Below, one piece after another: positions 1 through 8,480 of a DNA stretch of 46,715 nt. The notes under the pieces are model-generated. The model did no database searches. It saw nothing but the letters and a program-made list of their open reading frames with translations, and was not told where the DNA came from. Source of the DNA: Bacteroidota bacterium (lineage in GTDB: Bacteria > Bacteroidota > Ignavibacteria > Ignavibacteriales > Ignavibacteriaceae); contig JAIUOE010000016.1 of the NCBI GenBank assembly GCA_020161395.1, positions 1-46,715 of the forward strand. The letters run 5' to 3'. Every line of letters begins with the position of its first letter. The first letter of the stretch is position 1. The translations under genes were made by a program, and so were the position numbers.

Positions 1-274
1 CTTGACACCCTCATGGAGATTCTATGTCCACCCTTTCGGTAACTAAGAGGACAAAGCGAATATATAAACGAAATTTGTGCAGAAAATGAAGAAAACTTGG
101 GTGCTCCTATTGCTTTTTAACATAACACTTATGAATTATGATTTCGGATTACCCCGGGATTTTTAGAAATATACAACAGATTATTTAAAACAGCGTTTAA
201 AGTACGGCTAAGGCTGCTCAAGGACGAAAACTCATAACTCAAAAGTCATAACTCATAATTAAAATATTCTTTTC
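1..274. other. Intergenic region upstream of rpsT, no gene seen
   Basis: This is AT-rich non-coding sequence with no convincing reading frame on either strand. A short repeated phrase, CATAACTC, occurs around 231-258. The 3' end of a gene or RNA lying before the window may be included, but nothing identifies it. Confidence 0.5.
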
Positions 275-305
275 TTGCACAATTTATTTATTTCAGTTAT
301 ATTTG
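275..305 (+). promoter_or_regulatory. Bacteroidota-type promoter of rpsT
   Basis: TTG at 275-277 is followed by a 20-base spacer and TATATTTG at 298-305, matching the TTTG / TAnnTTTG pattern used by the primary sigma factor of Bacteroidota. Transcription would start roughly 7 bases later, giving a 5' leader of about 45 bases before the rpsT ATG at 359. Confidence 0.65.
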
Positions 306-358
306 CAGACTAAATTTGAATTAACTCAAACAAACAAAAAGATTCCAAAAAGTTAACT

Positions 359-619
359 ATGGCAAACCACAGATCTGCTGAAAAGAGAATCAGACAAAGC
401 GCAAGAAGACGCGACATCAACAAAGCTTCCATCTCCAAGATGAAAACTTTGGTCAAAAAGGTTCTTACCACCACAACTCTCGACGAAGCTACTGCTTTTT
501 ATAAAGAAGCTGTCGCTCATCTTGACAGAATCAGTGTTAAAGGAAGAATCCACAAAAACAACGCTTCCCGCAAAAAATCGAGATTGACTCTCCACATTAA
601 CAGCTTAACAAAAGCTTAA
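359..619 (+). CDS. rpsT: 30S ribosomal protein S20
   Basis: This 86-residue basic protein begins MANHRSAEKRIRQSARRR, the typical start of bacterial S20, and continues with the alternating Lys/Arg-rich helices of the family. S20 is a primary 16S rRNA-binding protein of the small subunit. Length is normal for the family (about 85-90 residues). It is a single-gene transcription unit: a Bacteroidota-type promoter lies at 275-305 and a strong hairpin follows the stop. The next gene is on the opposite strand and converges on it. A minus-strand reading frame over the same bases is only a shadow of this gene. Confidence 0.97.
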   Translation: MANHRSAEKRIRQSARRRDINKASISKMKTLVKKVLTTTTLDEATAFYKEAVAHLDRISVKGRIHKNNASRKKSRLTLHINSLTKA

Positions 620-629
620 TTGCCTAAGG

Positions 630-654
630 AACTTCTGCGGTCACCGCAGAAGTT
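630..654. terminator. Hairpin terminator after rpsT
   Basis: A perfect 11-bp stem (AACTTCTGCGG at 630-640 with CCGCAGAAGTT at 644-654) closes on a 3-base loop. It lies between convergent genes and could serve both. The T-run after it is weak, so termination efficiency is uncertain. Confidence 0.6.
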
Positions 655-701
655 CATTCCGGGTTGTCTCCCTCTTCAATTTTGCAGGTTTCAAGGGATA
701 G

Positions 702-1856
702 CTATACCCTTTTCACCGTAACCAGCGTCAGGTCGTCAACCGGCTTACCAAACTTTTCCACTTCCGATATTATTTTTGTCGTAATCGCCTCGCTCCCGAG
801 ATGTGAGTTGTCGATCAGCAATTGCTTCACCTTCTCCATTCCAAACATCTTTTTCCCTCCGGAAAATGTTTCAGTAACTCCATCAGTCAGCAACAGTATT
901 ATGTCGCCTTTTTCAGGTGCGATCCTCTCTTCCTTAAAATCGAATTCCTTCTTCACTCCGAAGGGTATCTGTTTTATCATCCCTTCCACAACTTCTCCCG
1001 TTGCAGCTTTGAAGTGAAGCAAAGGAAGGTGCCCGGCAACAGTAAAGTCGCAACCCCCCTCGGACAGTTTAAGTGATGAAGCAGTGATGAACATTTTCCT
1101 CTCCTTCATCGAATAAAGAGTTGAATTTATAAATCGATACGACTCTGCAAGATTGCAACTCCTGTCCAAATTGCTCCTCAGGGCACTTTTGAACATTCCC
1201 ATCAAAAGTCCTGCGCTCACCCCATGACCCGATACATCTGCAACGGTTATTACAATTTCACCTTCGGAACCGGTATAAACATCAGACAGGTCACCGCCAA
1301 CTTCCCCGGCAGGCTTCGCAAAACTGAAAATTTCATAACCGCCGGAGGTCATCGACACTTTGGGAACAAGTATGTCGTGCAGTTTCTTTGCGAGGTCTAT
1401 TTCTGTTTTATATTTGAAGTGTTTATACCCTTCACCGTTTATAAATACAATGAATAACACATACCCCAGAACCATAAGGAAAAGAATCCCCAAAGCGTGA
1501 AACTGAAAATACGCCGGATTATTCAACTGTGTCGCCTCAGATGGCGTCTGAGTGCTGTTATAAAAGATCAAACCGAACTGGAATATTATTGACGGAACCA
1601 GAAATTTTAAATCCCTGATAAAACTGTGTGCATATAAAGCTCCGGTAAGTCCCGAGATAACGCAGTTAATCACGATCATCCAGTAAGATGATCTGCCCAT
1701 TGACATCAGACTGGAGACAAATCCCAGTATTGAGAAAAGAAAGAAAATCGCGAACAGAAAAGTAAGGTATGACCGCCAGGGTAGGCTCTTAAAAAAAAGA
1801 TTGTCTCTTCTCTGTCTCTTTAAATAGTTTTTTAACGACATATAACTCTCAGTCAT
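702..1856 (-). CDS. Membrane-anchored SpoIIE/RsbU-type PP2C phosphatase
   Basis: Residues ~25-150 contain four hydrophobic segments. They are followed by a SpoIIE-type serine/threonine phosphatase domain (~170-384) with the metal-site motifs GEVGGDLSD, VADVSGHG and LLLTDGVTE. Such phosphatases usually act on anti-sigma-factor antagonists or in other partner-switching circuits. The membrane part suggests that the catalytic domain is cytoplasmic and responds to a membrane or envelope cue. The ATG at 1856 is taken as start; a TTG at 1859 and an ATG at 1841 are alternatives, and none has a strong ribosome-binding site. No anti-sigma kinase or STAS antagonist gene is adjacent, so the target is unknown. 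Confidence 0.85.
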   Translation of the reverse strand: MTESYMSLKNYLKRQRRDNLFFKSLPWRSYLTFLFAIFFLFSILGFVSSLMSMGRSSYWMIVINCVISGLTGALYAHSFIRDLKFLVPSIIFQFGLIFYNSTQTPSEATQLNNPAYFQFHALGILFLMVLGYVLFIVFINGEGYKHFKYKTEIDLAKKLHDILVPKVSMTSGGYEIFSFAKPAGEVGGDLSDVYTGSEGEIVITVADVSGHGVSAGLLMGMFKSALRSNLDRSCNLAESYRFINSTLYSMKERKMFITASSLKLSEGGCDFTVAGHLPLLHFKAATGEVVEGMIKQIPFGVKKEFDFKEERIAPEKGDIILLLTDGVTETFSGGKKMFGMEKVKQLLIDNSHLGSEAITTKIISEVEKFGKPVDDLTLVTVKRV

Positions 1857-2045
1857 CAATTATTCCGGTGATTTTAAAGACCAAAATAACAAGAATTTTT
1901 TTCAATTTAGAATATTAAACCATGATTTTTCACCGTCCATCCGTTTTTTTTCATTTACCTCTTGACTTTGGTTTTCGATTTTCACATATTTCCACCGTAT
2001 CTTTTTGATATTATTTTGATATCATTTTAACTTATGGAGTCAGCA

Positions 2046-2927
2046 ATGATAAAAGAAAAGGAAATCCGGACATCTAACGGATTCATTTATCTCTTCACAT
2101 ATATTTCACTGATACTGCTCGCAGCATTGGTATTAATCTACCGGGGTAACAACGCCTCAAATGATTACAGGGATGTATTTTATATAGTTCCTTCAATACT
2201 TGTGATAATCTTTTCTCTCATTATGATGGGGGGTCTCTACACAATTGAACCGAACAGCGCGGTTGTTCTCCTCCTTTTTGGTGAGTACAAAGGAACTGAT
2301 CGCACAGAAGGTTTTCACTGGGCAAATCCCTTTTACACAAAGAAGAAACTTTCTTTGAGGACGAACAACTTTGACAGTCAAAAACTGAAAGTGAACGACA
2401 AAAAAGGGAATCCGATAGAAATTTCTGCGGTTGTCGTATGGCGAGTAAATGAAACAGCGGAAGCCCTCTTCGCCGTCGAAGACTACAAAACCTACACAAT
2501 TGTTCAATCGGAGTCTGCCATCAGGCATATTGCCACAATTTATCCCTACGATTCCACAGAAGATGATCCGATAAGCCTCCGCTCCTCCCTCGATGAAATA
2601 TCACAGGCACTCGGTAAGGAAATCCAGGAAAGAATTGCAGGTGCGGGTATCGTCATCGAGGAAGCCAGAATCAATCACCTTGCATACGCTCCGGAAATTG
2701 CTCATGCGATGCTTCAAAGACAACAGGCAGAAGCTGTTATCGCAGCAAGAACCAAGATTGTCGATGGTGCAGTGGGAATGGTGGAAATGGCATTGAAGAG
2801 ATTGAGCGAGGAAAATGTAATCGAACTCGATGAAGAAAGAAAAGCTGCCATGGTGGGCAATCTGATGGTTGTGCTCTGCTCCGACAGGGCTGCTCAGCCG
2901 ATTATCAATTCAGGTACTTTGTATTAA
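2046..2927 (+). CDS. SPFH/band 7 domain membrane protein
   Basis: Two N-terminal hydrophobic segments (residues ~12-35 and ~45-68) precede an SPFH/prohibitin-like domain that starts around [20 protein letters not shown] and runs to about residue 260. A helical, Ala/Glu-rich stretch ([20 protein letters not shown]) is typical of band 7 proteins. Members form membrane-bound oligomers that organise microdomains or chaperone membrane proteases. ATG 2046 is preferred because GGAG at 2036-2039 is well placed for it; the upstream ATG at 2034 adds four residues without a ribosome-binding site. The next gene starts one base after its stop. Confidence 0.88.
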   Translation: MIKEKEIRTSNGFIYLFTYISLILLAALVLIYRGNNASNDYRDVFYIVPSILVIIFSLIMMGGLYTIEPNSAVVLLLFGEYKGTDRTEGFHWANPFYTKKKLSLRTNNFDSQKLKVNDKKGNPIEISAVVVWRVNETAEALFAVEDYKTYTIVQSESAIRHIATIYPYDSTEDDPISLRSSLDEISQALGKEIQERIAGAGIVIEEARINHLAYAPEIAHAMLQRQQAEAVIAARTKIVDGAVGMVEMALKRLSEENVIELDEERKAAMVGNLMVVLCSDRAAQPIINSGTLY

Positions 2928-2928
2928 A

Positions 2929-3084
2929 ATGGCAGAGAAAAAGCCGGTCATCCTTAGAATCGATCCAAAACTTTACAATGCCCTCAACGAATGGGCAAAG
3001 GATGAACTCCGCTCTGTCAATGCTCAAATTGAATACATTTTGAGAGAACAGGTAAAGAAAAGAACCGGGAAATCTGAAAAGTGA
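2929..3084 (+). CDS. Arc-like ribbon-helix-helix small protein
   Basis: This 51-residue protein begins [20 protein letters not shown] and has one beta-strand followed by two helices, the ribbon-helix-helix layout. It contains the phrase [15 protein letters not shown] common to Arc-type proteins. The ATG lies one base after the SPFH stop codon, so the two genes are translationally coupled. From memory, small proteins of this type are often encoded next to SPFH genes in other bacteria, which argues for a joint function rather than a toxin-antitoxin pair; that association has not been checked here. It may autoregulate the pair. Confidence 0.85.
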   Translation: MAEKKPVILRIDPKLYNALNEWAKDELRSVNAQIEYILREQVKKRTGKSEK

Positions 3085-3103
3085 ATTAAAGAAAATTGGG
3101 ATC

Positions 3104-3157
3104 GGGGTTGTGAGATTTTGTTTACACTATTTCTCAACCCCCGGTTTTAATTTTTTT
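3104..3157. terminator. Terminator between convergent genes
   Basis: An imperfect stem joins GGGGTT at 3104-3109 and the following TGAGA with TCTCAACCCC at 3132-3141. It is followed by a T-rich run to 3157 that reaches into the end of the opposing histidine-kinase gene. It is placed to stop plus-strand transcription of the SPFH operon. Confidence 0.55.
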
Positions 3158-5426
3158 CCGGATTCATCCATCTCGAAACTTTTTCGTTCAGTGTCTGTCG
3201 GGAGAACGGTTTGGGCAGTATGTCGTCAAAACCCTGTCTTATGTACTCATCGTCATCTCCACCTTTAGTATAAACAGTACATGCAATCACAGGAGTACTT
3301 TCATATCCGGGAATTCTTCTGATCAGATTAACAGCTTCCAGCCCGGACATCCCGCCGCCCAAATTGATATCCAGAAGAACAAGTTCATAGTTCCTTTGCT
3401 TCATCATCTCCAAGGCAGATTCTGCGTCCCCCGCCAATTCCAGCACCATGGTCGAACCGAGCATCTTTTGGACTATATTAAACACAACCGGTTCATCTTC
3501 GACAAGAAGTATTAGACCCGATCCGGAACACTTCCTTGTGTTTACAGGTTCTGCCAATGAATAATCCTGTTTCCTCACGGTGAAAACTGCATCGAAAACC
3601 GTCCCTTCATTTTGAGTGCTCCTGACATCAATCCTTCCCCCCATTTTTTCGGCAAACATTTTGGAGAGTGTGAGTCCCAACCCGGAACCCTCAAAAGCCC
3701 TGTTGTATCCCTCACTTACCTGTCTGAATGCACTAAATATCAATGGAATTTTCTCTTCTGCGATTCCAATCCCCGTATCTGCAACCCGGACTTTAACCTC
3801 AAGCAACTCGTGCCCGTTTTCCGTTATCATCATTTCAGTATGAATTGAAAGACTGACTTCCCCTTTCATCGTGAATTTAATTGCATTATCCAGCAAATGG
3901 TAGATAATCCTGCTGAACATTTCCTCATCGAGAAGAGCATAAATAGTCTCTTCCGGAAGTAAGATATTATATCCAAGCCCTTTTACCCCGGCTTTTTCCC
4001 TGAAAATATTGAACTGATCCTGTGCAACGGCACAGACATTTATTACTGTGGTATTAACCGGTAGAAGTTTTGACTCCGCATGTGAGAGAGCAAGAATCGA
4101 CTTGATTGTTTCCAACAGTCTGTTGGCGGAATATTCAATCTTTTCAGTCATCCCGCGAAGTTCTGAATCCTCCAGTTCTTCATTCAATATTTCGGCGAAA
4201 CCGAGTATGGCTATAAGAGGGGTTCTGAGTTCATGACTCATATTTTGCAGAAAAGCAGATTTCAACCGGTTGGCTTCCTCGGCGGCGGCTTTGGAGAGTT
4301 CCAGTTGTTCGAGCATTTTCTTCCGGGTTGTAATATCCTCCTTCACAGCAACAAAGTGGGTTATTTCACCGGAATCGTCGGATACGGGAGCGATCACAGC
4401 ATACTCCCAGTATAAATCACCATTCTTCCGTTTATTCAGCAGTTCTCCTCTCCAGATATTTCCCGCCAGAATCGTATTCCATAAATTTTCATATTCCGAC
4501 CTTTCCATTCTCCCGGATTTAAACAGCTTTGGGTTTTCCCCTGATAATTCTTGTGAAGTGTAACCTGTAATTTGGCAATATCTGGAATTTACATAGATAA
4601 TTCTTCCGAAGGTATCTGTAATAAATATCCCGGTGGGACTCTGCTCTACCGCTCTGTTGAGGAGTTGAAGCATTTTTTGAGCTTCCTTCTTCTCCGTGAC
4701 ATCATGTATAATGGAATGCAAACAGAGTCTGCCGTCGATTATCACCTTGCTGGAATAGACTTCCACCACCCTGCGTTCCCCGTTTTTCAATTTATGCACA
4801 AAAACAAAATATGACTGTTCCTCCAGTAATGATTTCTTCATGAGTGGCAAACAATCTTCCCCGAGTGAATTGATCTGAGTCATCCTTTTTTGTTTGAGTT
4901 CTGCCACGCTGTATCCGTAGAATCTGGCAGCAGATTCATTCGCTTCAACCACCTGCCCATCGGTTGGATCGAAAATTAACATTACTGCAACATTTTTTTC
5001 AAACAGCCCGCGGAAATTACTCTCCGACTGGATCAGTGCCTGCTCTTTCAGAATCAGACCGGTTACATCGGAAACCAAAACATGTCGTGCCGGACGGTTT
5101 CTGAATACAACTTCGTGTGAGATGATTTGGACATAAATGAGGGTACCGTCTTTTTTAAGATGTCTCCAGATACCTGCATTATTATAACTCTTTGTTGTGT
5201 TCGCAACATCCTCATGCAGTTTGGTTATGTCATCCTGGGGTCTGATATCAGAGAGTGTCATACTTAAAAACTCTTCACGGGAGTATCCATAGTTTGCAAT
5301 CGCCGCATCATTGACGGCAAGAAACTGAAGGGTTTCCAGGTCATAAATCCACATCGTCTGAGGATTTGTATCGAACAGCAGACCTGTAGCCTTAATGTTT
5401 GGAGATTGTGTGGTAATTTTCTTCAT
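3147..5426 (-). CDS. Hybrid sensor histidine kinase, three PAS domains and C-terminal receiver
   Basis: This 759-residue protein has no membrane segment. Three consecutive PAS domains (~15-125, ~130-250, ~255-375) end in typical DITTRKK-like PAC junctions. A HisKA domain follows with H398 in the SHELRTPL motif. The HATPase domain has N-box DNAIKF, G1 DTGIGI and G2 GSGLGL. A receiver domain (~635-755) has phosphoacceptor D686 in LLDINLGG and the conserved Lys in LPKPF. It is a cytoplasmic redox, ligand or energy sensor that phosphorylates its own receiver. No output response regulator is adjacent, so the downstream partner is unknown. Confidence 0.93.
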   Translation of the reverse strand: MKKITTQSPNIKATGLLFDTNPQTMWIYDLETLQFLAVNDAAIANYGYSREEFLSMTLSDIRPQDDITKLHEDVANTTKSYNNAGIWRHLKKDGTLIYVQIISHEVVFRNRPARHVLVSDVTGLILKEQALIQSESNFRGLFEKNVAVMLIFDPTDGQVVEANESAARFYGYSVAELKQKRMTQINSLGEDCLPLMKKSLLEEQSYFVFVHKLKNGERRVVEVYSSKVIIDGRLCLHSIIHDVTEKKEAQKMLQLLNRAVEQSPTGIFITDTFGRIIYVNSRYCQITGYTSQELSGENPKLFKSGRMERSEYENLWNTILAGNIWRGELLNKRKNGDLYWEYAVIAPVSDDSGEITHFVAVKEDITTRKKMLEQLELSKAAAEEANRLKSAFLQNMSHELRTPLIAILGFAEILNEELEDSELRGMTEKIEYSANRLLETIKSILALSHAESKLLPVNTTVINVCAVAQDQFNIFREKAGVKGLGYNILLPEETIYALLDEEMFSRIIYHLLDNAIKFTMKGEVSLSIHTEMMITENGHELLEVKVRVADTGIGIAEEKIPLIFSAFRQVSEGYNRAFEGSGLGLTLSKMFAEKMGGRIDVRSTQNEGTVFDAVFTVRKQDYSLAEPVNTRKCSGSGLILLVEDEPVVFNIVQKMLGSTMVLELAGDAESALEMMKQRNYELVLLDINLGGGMSGLEAVNLIRRIPGYESTPVIACTVYTKGGDDDEYIRQGFDDILPKPFSRQTLNEKVSRWMNPEKN

Positions 5427-5648
5427 ATTAAATAATTTCGATTTTGAGGAAAAAGCACAATTAATAAAAATGCACTATTAGTCGAAATTGAAGAGATAGA
5501 AGGATTAAACAAAATATCTCGACGCCCGCTTGTTAAAATAATAAATAAACATTAAATAATTTATTAAATCTGATGAAAATTTCAACATTAATTTAATGAA
5601 AAATGATTGAAGGTATACTTAAATCAAAATCCACAAAGCAACTGATTC

Positions 5649-6449
5649 TCACCTCAATTTCAATATCCTTATCGCCCCCCGGAGTACCAGGTAAAAAACA
5701 ACTGCACCAATTACAAGATCAGGGAATCGAGTGTCTGTCAAATGGACGAGGACGCCCGCGATAATCACCCCTATATTGGCGAGAACATCGTTTGATGTAA
5801 AAATTTTACTCGCCCTGATGTGAGCTTCATCGTTCTTTGACCTGTTGAGGATAATCAAAGAAGCACCGTTTCCCAGAAGTGCGAGAGATGAAACGACTAT
5901 CATTCGAAGATATTCAGGTGTCTCCTCGGGATAAATAAACCTCCGCACCACCTCAAAAAATCCGAGTAGTGCAAGGATCAACTGAAGATATCCGCTGATT
6001 GAAGCTACTCTTTGCTTCCTGGATAGGTGTGAACCCACGGCTGCCAGTGCCATTCCGTAAACAATCGCATCGGCAAGCATGTCCAGACCATCGGCAACAA
6101 GCCCCATCGAATTTGAGAGGAAGCCGGCAACTGTTTCAAAGATGAAAAAGAAAAAATTAATGGCAAGAACCGTAATCAAAAGTTTTTTCTGGTGATGCTC
6201 ATCATCCCCGTGCGATTCAAAGATCTCCTTGTCGGATGCTGCACTCTCTATCAGAACGGTATCGAGATCAAGTGATTCAAGTCTTGTGTAAATCTCTTCT
6301 GATTCCCCGGAATGCAGGACCGTCAGTTTTCTGTTTGCGAGATCAAACTCAAGATTTTTTATGCTTGTGATTCCTGAAAGTTTCATGCGGATCATCTGCT
6401 CCTCCGAGGGACAATCCATCTTTGCTATCTTATATGTGTCAATTTTCAT
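5649..6449 (-). CDS. Cation diffusion facilitator with N-terminal HMA-like domain
   Basis: Residues 1-75 form a short ferredoxin-like domain starting MKIDTYKIAKMDCPSEEQ, with one Cys rather than the CxxC of classic heavy-metal-associated domains. It is followed by a His/Asp patch (HGDDEHHQKK). The rest is a CDF transporter with about five or six membrane helices. The second helix has the usual Asp pair in ADGLDMLAD. In the fifth helix the Asp is present (SNDVL), but the position four residues before it is Phe, where many Zn transporters have His. The likely role is export of a divalent metal at the inner membrane; which metal cannot be told. Single gene with its own short upstream gap. Confidence 0.82.
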   Translation of the reverse strand: MKIDTYKIAKMDCPSEEQMIRMKLSGITSIKNLEFDLANRKLTVLHSGESEEIYTRLESLDLDTVLIESAASDKEIFESHGDDEHHQKKLLITVLAINFFFFIFETVAGFLSNSMGLVADGLDMLADAIVYGMALAAVGSHLSRKQRVASISGYLQLILALLGFFEVVRRFIYPEETPEYLRMIVVSSLALLGNGASLIILNRSKNDEAHIRASKIFTSNDVLANIGVIIAGVLVHLTDTRFPDLVIGAVVFYLVLRGAIRILKLR

Positions 6450-6504
6450 GATTTTACATAATTCAGAAGTTTTTAGCGGCGGTATGGTTGTTTAACTTCT
6501 GTAT

Positions 6505-7419
6505 TCAAAAGACAGGATAAAGTTTTAGAAACCTCATTGTGACCGTTTTATCCCCGTCTATAAAGTAAAATGAGAGCATCCCCTGTTCTGCGGAAGAACA
6601 AAAAACTTCGTCATCGGTTGTTTTGTTGTCCCGTTTCCAGGAAACCTTGTAATAATCCTTTTTCCCGGTTTTAATCATGTCTCCTTTGAATTCACCATCA
6701 AGCCAGTCGCTTTTGTGTAATGCCCCGGAATAATAGTAAAGCCGGTATTCCCTTTCATTCATTTTCTCGATACCGATTCGGAGTTTCCTGAAAAGTTCGT
6801 TGCTGCCCGGTTCCTTCATCAATTCATAGACACCTTCAATCTCCTTCGCTCCCTCTTTATCAAGTTTTTTTCTGAATTCTGTCTCTGTCAAGCCTGTGGT
6901 TCCCTTTATCAGTTGAGGGGCTCTGTCAGGATCGTAGGTTGCCCTCTTGTGGTTAAGCAGTTTTCGCCACTCTGTTAGCAGTGTCCGTTCAAGAGAAAAG
7001 TCAACTTTTACATTTCCCTTTCTTACAAACTTATAGAAAAGCCCGTTACAGTCGCTCACATGAATATAGATGCCGGATATTTCAAACCCGTCAGATACCC
7101 AGTTGAACCTGAAATTGACACTGGTGCAGGAAGTGGAGGCTTTTCTGCTGAGTTCATTCTTCTCCTCAGATGTAATGTAGCAGGGGTCAAGACCAAGTTC
7201 ACCGAAATACTTTTTGAATGTTTTCACAAGTTCTCCCGATTTCCCCTGATCAATCACTGACTGGGTTTGCTCATCCATCTCCACCCATACGCTTTTAAAT
7301 CCCGTTATGAAATCTTCGTACGAAAGTTTTGGATTGCTCTGTTCAGTTGGTTTGACTTTTTGCGGAATTATTGTTCCACAAATGAGTAAAATGAAAATCA
7401 GAAATATTACAGGTTTCAT
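6505..7419 (-). CDS. Secreted protein of unknown function
   Basis: The 304-residue product starts with a clear signal peptide (MKPVIFLIFILLICGTIIPQ). No recognised domain is seen. The mature part is mixed alpha/beta with a C-terminal half rich in aromatic strand-like segments (EYRLYYYSGALHKSDWLDGEFKGD), reminiscent of periplasmic beta-rich proteins. Two cysteines occur in the N-terminal third (DPCYITS and STSCTS) and a third in SDCNGLF. Cellular role is unknown. It stands alone between the CDF transporter on the same strand and a divergent gene, so context offers no clue. Confidence 0.75.
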   Translation of the reverse strand: MKPVIFLIFILLICGTIIPQKVKPTEQSNPKLSYEDFITGFKSVWVEMDEQTQSVIDQGKSGELVKTFKKYFGELGLDPCYITSEEKNELSRKASTSCTSVNFRFNWVSDGFEISGIYIHVSDCNGLFYKFVRKGNVKVDFSLERTLLTEWRKLLNHKRATYDPDRAPQLIKGTTGLTETEFRKKLDKEGAKEIEGVYELMKEPGSNELFRKLRIGIEKMNEREYRLYYYSGALHKSDWLDGEFKGDMIKTGKKDYYKVSWKRDNKTTDDEVFCSSAEQGMLSFYFIDGDKTVTMRFLKLYPVF

Positions 7420-7489
7420 AGAAAGCAGGTTACGGATACGATTTTAGAAAAAGCATTTATAATTGTACCCCAATTTATTGAATTTTTTC

Positions 7490-7497
7490 TAGATTTG
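7490..7497 (+). promoter_or_regulatory. Possible -7 promoter element TAGATTTG
   Basis: TAGATTTG matches the TAnnTTTG form of the Bacteroidota -7 element and ends 32 bases before the ATG at 7530. No TTG lies at the ideal upstream distance, so support rests on one half of the promoter only. Confidence 0.35.
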
Positions 7498-7529
7498 AGA
7501 ATCTTTATTCCAGAATTAAAGGAAGACCC

Positions 7530-7874
7530 ATGTTTGGAAATTTTATGAATGAAGCACTCAATCGCGGGATGCGGAAGGTAATACAACATTACATCGATCC
7601 CTATGGAGAAGTAACAGCTCTTTCAATTGACGACAGCACAAAGGAAATAAACGCAACTCTTCTGCTGAAAGGCGAATTGCAGACACTTGAAGTAAGAATA
7701 ATCGGTTACAATTTCGTGAGAATGGGAGATAAAGGCTTCATGACCTTCCTTAATCTTTCCACTTCGCGGGAGTGGATGAATCTTGCGATGCGTGATTTTC
7801 CACCAAAGGAAATCAAGGAAAAGAAAGTGGAGATTCCCCCCTCTGCGGCAGTGATTTTAAATTTTTTGTTTTAG
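7530..7874 (+). CDS. Small conserved-looking cytoplasmic protein, unknown function
   Basis: This 114-residue protein has no signal peptide or membrane helix. An amphipathic N-terminal helix (MNEALNRGMRKVIQHYID) is followed by strand-like segments (VTALSID, KEINATLLLKG, LEVRIIGYNFV) and a helix ending in a hydrophobic tail. AAGGAAG at about 7518-7525 gives a good ribosome-binding site for ATG 7530. The layout suggests a small beta-sandwich or lipid-binding-like fold, but no family is recognised. It is monocistronic and convergent with the lipoprotein gene that follows. Confidence 0.7.
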   Translation: MFGNFMNEALNRGMRKVIQHYIDPYGEVTALSIDDSTKEINATLLLKGELQTLEVRIIGYNFVRMGDKGFMTFLNLSTSREWMNLAMRDFPPKEIKEKKVEIPPSAAVILNFLF

Positions 7875-7886
7875 TAAAAAAGGAAA

Positions 7887-7912
7887 AAGGCTGCCTCAAA
7901 AAGGACAGCCTT
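7887..7912 (-). terminator. Rho-independent terminator
   Basis: The AAGGCTG / CAGCCTT stem (7887-7893 and 7906-7912) is followed on the minus strand by CCTTTTTCCTTTTTT, so it mainly serves the minus-strand lipoprotein gene. It may act more weakly for the plus-strand gene. Confidence 0.7.
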
Positions 7913-7950
7913 GTTCAGTCCATACAGGTTAATAAAGGTTCCCTGATTAC

Positions 7951-8337
7951 TCAATACAGACTTTCATATACCACCTTCCATGAGCCATCGATCTTCCTTA
8001 GTTCCAGGCGCTCATCATCCTCCCGCCCGCTCTTATAAACAATAAGCACCTTTAACGCGGCATTGTCAGCATTAATAATAACATCTTTAAACAGTATCTC
8101 TTTTATGCCGCCTTCATTCGCAAATTTTTGGCTGGCTGCTTCATTTTTCTCAGAGAATCTCTCATACTTGTGCTCTGAAAACTCTTTAAAATAGATAAGG
8201 TCAGAGGCACTTTTATCTTTTTTTTCAATTCTTTTTAAAAGTTCTTTTACCGCTCCTTCAGGTGACCTTGTTCCTGAACAGCCTACCAGAAAAAGAAACG
8301 ATATCGCAATCGTAAGATTTGTTATTTTTGATTTCAT
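7951..8337 (-). CDS. Small lipoprotein, DUF4878-like
   Basis: Residues 1-20 form a lipoprotein signal peptide with lipobox LVGC. The mature 108 residues resemble DUF4878/NTF2-like lipoproteins: an N-terminal EGAVKELLKRIEKKD helix and a C-terminal LELRKIDGSWKVVYESLY strand pair, which is the signature ending of that fold. NTF2-like lipoproteins of this kind are usually of unknown function in the periplasm. The gene lies downstream of a polytopic membrane protein on the same strand with a 120-base gap. The family call is by pattern only. Confidence 0.72.
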   Translation of the reverse strand: MKSKITNLTIAISFLFLVGCSGTRSPEGAVKELLKRIEKKDKSASDLIYFKEFSEHKYERFSEKNEAASQKFANEGGIKEILFKDVIINADNAALKVLIVYKSGREDDERLELRKIDGSWKVVYESLY

Positions 8338-8393
8338 ATTTAGTCTCCGGTTTTGATAGTTAAGTTAAACTTGATATTAGCCACTCTTTCGCA

Positions 8394-8480
8394 TCAAATT
8401 ATCTTGACGATCAGAGCGATAATCAAAAAATCGATCAGGATGAGGAATATTAATTCCCAATCAAAATCCCGCTTGCCCAT
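8394..8480 (-). CDS. Possible 28-residue membrane microprotein
   Basis: An ATG at 8480, inside the last codons of the upstream membrane-protein gene, opens a 28-codon frame beginning MGKRDFDWE and continuing as one unbroken hydrophobic helix (LIFLILIDFLIIALIVKII). A charged start and a single membrane span are typical of real bacterial small membrane proteins. No good ribosome-binding site is visible, and AT-rich DNA can produce such frames by chance. The frame overlaps the upstream gene by 20 bases. Confidence 0.25.
   Translation of the reverse strand: MGKRDFDWELIFLILIDFLIIALIVKII

Noticed and set aside
353-595. 80-codon minus-strand frame over rpsT
   Set aside because: It is the antisense shadow of an unmistakable S20 gene, with Ser-rich composition and no ribosome-binding site.
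2221-2528. Minus-strand frames inside the SPFH gene
   Set aside because: Composition and lack of ribosome-binding sites mark them as shadows of the SPFH coding sequence.
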